A stretch of DNA of 64,000 nucleotides from Streptococcus vestibularis. GTDB taxonomy: Bacteria > Bacillota > Bacilli > Lactobacillales > Streptococcaceae. The notes below the pieces were generated by a model. That model made no database searches and had not been told where the DNA came from. It saw only the letters and a list, made by a program, of their open reading frames with translations. A program made the position numbers and the translations under genes. Numbering within the stretch: the first letter of the stretch is position 1; each line of letters starts with the position of its first letter. The DNA lies in contig JAABLG010000002.1 in the NCBI GenBank assembly GCA_010604095.1, positions 5,836 through 69,835 on the forward strand, written 5' to 3'. This document shows, in pieces, positions 62,915-64,000 of this stretch.

Positions 62915-64000
62915 TTACGCCCCTTCCATTGCGCCTGCTTGTAGGCTGTACATCTTGTGGTAGGTGCCGCCGAGGGCTAAGAGCTCCTCGTGGCTACCGT
63001 GTTCGATGATGCGGCCCTTGTCTAAAACATAGATGCAGTTGGCATCTTGTATAGTCGATAGGCGGTGGGCAATGGCAATGGTTGTACGTCCTTGACGCAT
63101 TTTTGCTAGAGAGTTTTGAACAATAGCCTCTGTCTCCGAATCAATATTGGCTGTCGCTTCATCCAAAATCAAGATTTTAGGCTGGCTAGCAACGGTCCTA
63201 GCAAAGGCTAGAAGCTGACGTTGACCGGTTGAGAAACTTGAACCTCGTTCGGAAACTGGAGCATCATAGCCTTCTGGAAGTTTGTCAATAAAGTGGTTGG
63301 CATCCACAAACTCAGCAGCGGCTTTGATCTCTTCATCAGTTAAATCTTGATACATGGCAATATTGGACTTGATTGTACCATGATAGAGAAAGGGTTCCTG
63401 AAGGACAAGACCAATGTTCTTACGCAGCTCTGCTTGACTATAATCACGAATATCCACACCGTCAAGAAGAACTCGTCCTGATTGGAACTCATAAAAACGC
63501 ATGAAGACGTTGATAATAGAGGATTTTCCGGAACCTGTAGAACCGACAAAGGCGATGGTCTCACCTTTATTGACAGAGAAGGATATGTCATCTAAAATCT
63601 GGTGTTTACCATCATAGGAAAAGGAGACATTTTCAAAGCGAATATTCCCCTCGGTAACCTTGGCATCTGTGTCTCTCTGTTCAGGCTCATAGGTACGCTC
63701 GTCAATCAAGGCAAAGACCCGACCTGCTGAGACCATAGAGGTTTGTAAGGTTGAAAAATTCTGCGTCACTTCAATCAAGGGATCAAAGAGGCGGTTAATG
63801 TACTGGATAAAGGCATACATGGTCCCCGCTGTGATGCCCAGATAGATACCTCGGTAGCCAAAATAGGCCATGAGAACAGCATAGCCCAGAAGCTTCAATA
63901 AACTCATGGCTGGGCGTAGAAAGAGAGAATCCAGTGACATGGACCGGCTGGCGTAAATCAAGTGTTCCTCATTAATGGCATCAAACTCTTTTTTGAGGCG
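62915..64000 (-). CDS. ABC exporter half-transporter (LmrA/YheH type), partial
   Basis: The last 362 codons of an exporter whose start lies beyond the window. The end of the membrane domain is followed by an ATPase with Walker A GSTGSGKSS, signature FSTGQRQL, Walker B ILILDEATANID and H-loop IAHRLS. There is no peptidase C39 domain in the visible part and the sequence is of the heterodimeric multidrug type, so it is probably not the bacteriocin exporter BlpA. It borders the island. Confidence 0.9.
   Translation of the reverse strand, partial: RLKKEFDAINEEHLIYASRSMSLDSLFLRPAMSLLKLLGYAVLMAYFGYRGIYLGITAGTMYAFIQYINRLFDPLIEVTQNFSTLQTSMVSAGRVFALIDERTYEPEQRDTDAKVTEGNIRFENVSFSYDGKHQILDDISFSVNKGETIAFVGSTGSGKSSIINVFMRFYEFQSGRVLLDGVDIRDYSQAELRKNIGLVLQEPFLYHGTIKSNIAMYQDLTDEEIKAAAEFVDANHFIDKLPEGYDAPVSERGSSFSTGQRQLLAFARTVASQPKILILDEATANIDSETEAIVQNSLAKMRQGRTTIAIAHRLSTIQDANCIYVLDKGRIIEHGSHEELLALGGTYHKMYSLQAGAMEGA

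Noticed and set aside
62915..64000. ABC exporter as the bacteriocin exporter BlpA
   Set aside because: The sequence is of the heterodimeric multidrug type and no accessory or C39 peptidase features are seen, though the N-terminus is outside the window.

Overview
The window looks like chromosomal DNA of a low-GC Gram-positive coccus, almost certainly a streptococcus of the salivarius group (Streptococcus salivarius, S. thermophilus or S. vestibularis). Grounds: family content and order (gatCAB, pflA, pfl, codY, sepM-coaD-rsmD, pepX of 755 residues), an LPXTG surface protein, an alpha-type carbonic anhydrase, and palindromes of the salivarius-type ComR box. Species is inferred from gene content, not measured. 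No rRNA, tRNA, CRISPR array or insertion sequence was recognised.

Layout. 1-426: two copies of an unexplained ~145-bp repeat. 456-5003 (minus): ribosome-assembly and NAD cluster yqeG-yqeH-yhbY-nadD-yqeK-isochorismatase-rsfS. 5140-11045: EamA permease, cre-controlled butanediol-type dehydrogenase, a membrane protein and gatCAB. 11185-16072: four glycosyltransferase genes like those that glycosylate serine-rich adhesins, with no adhesin or SecA2 alongside; the first has probably lost its start codon. 16361-25021: phospho-beta-glucosidase, metQ-msrA, nicotinamidase, codY, aminotransferase, universal stress protein, a Ser-rich-tailed membrane protein and pflA. 25463-36838: LPXTG protein, CBS-domain membrane protein, ABC ATPase, a frameshifted membrane gene, Na+/H+ antiporter, mnmM/ytqA pair, sepM-coaD-rsmD, trxB. 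37053-43454: amino-acid ABC importer, a DUF4176/lipoprotein cluster, dinB. 43722-54199: pfl, carbonic anhydrase, GNAT, serine hydrolase, VOC protein, CPBP protein, glycerol facilitator, pepX.

The region 54278-62860 is a bacteriocin island. It holds double-glycine-leader peptides, small membrane proteins that are probably immunity proteins, and the regulators blpR and blpH. Many of these genes are under 60 codons. Two promoter types are interleaved. Three promoters carry LytTR-type direct repeats, spaced about 20 bp, next to an extended -10 (TGCTATACT); this is the expected BlpR/ComE arrangement. Three others carry an 11+2+11 palindrome (AGTAGTGACAT/ATGTCACTACT) exactly 19 bp upstream of TATAAT, which fits a ComR box. 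blpR is frameshifted at the codon for its phospho-acceptor aspartate, while the ComR-box promoters look intact. This suggests that Blp quorum sensing is broken and that part of the bacteriocin arsenal is wired directly to the competence regulator ComR, a rewiring known in S. salivarius. One bacteriocin leader is disrupted by what looks like a quasipalindrome-templated mutation, and one locus keeps a bare leader with no toxin. The window ends inside an LmrA/YheH-type ABC exporter.
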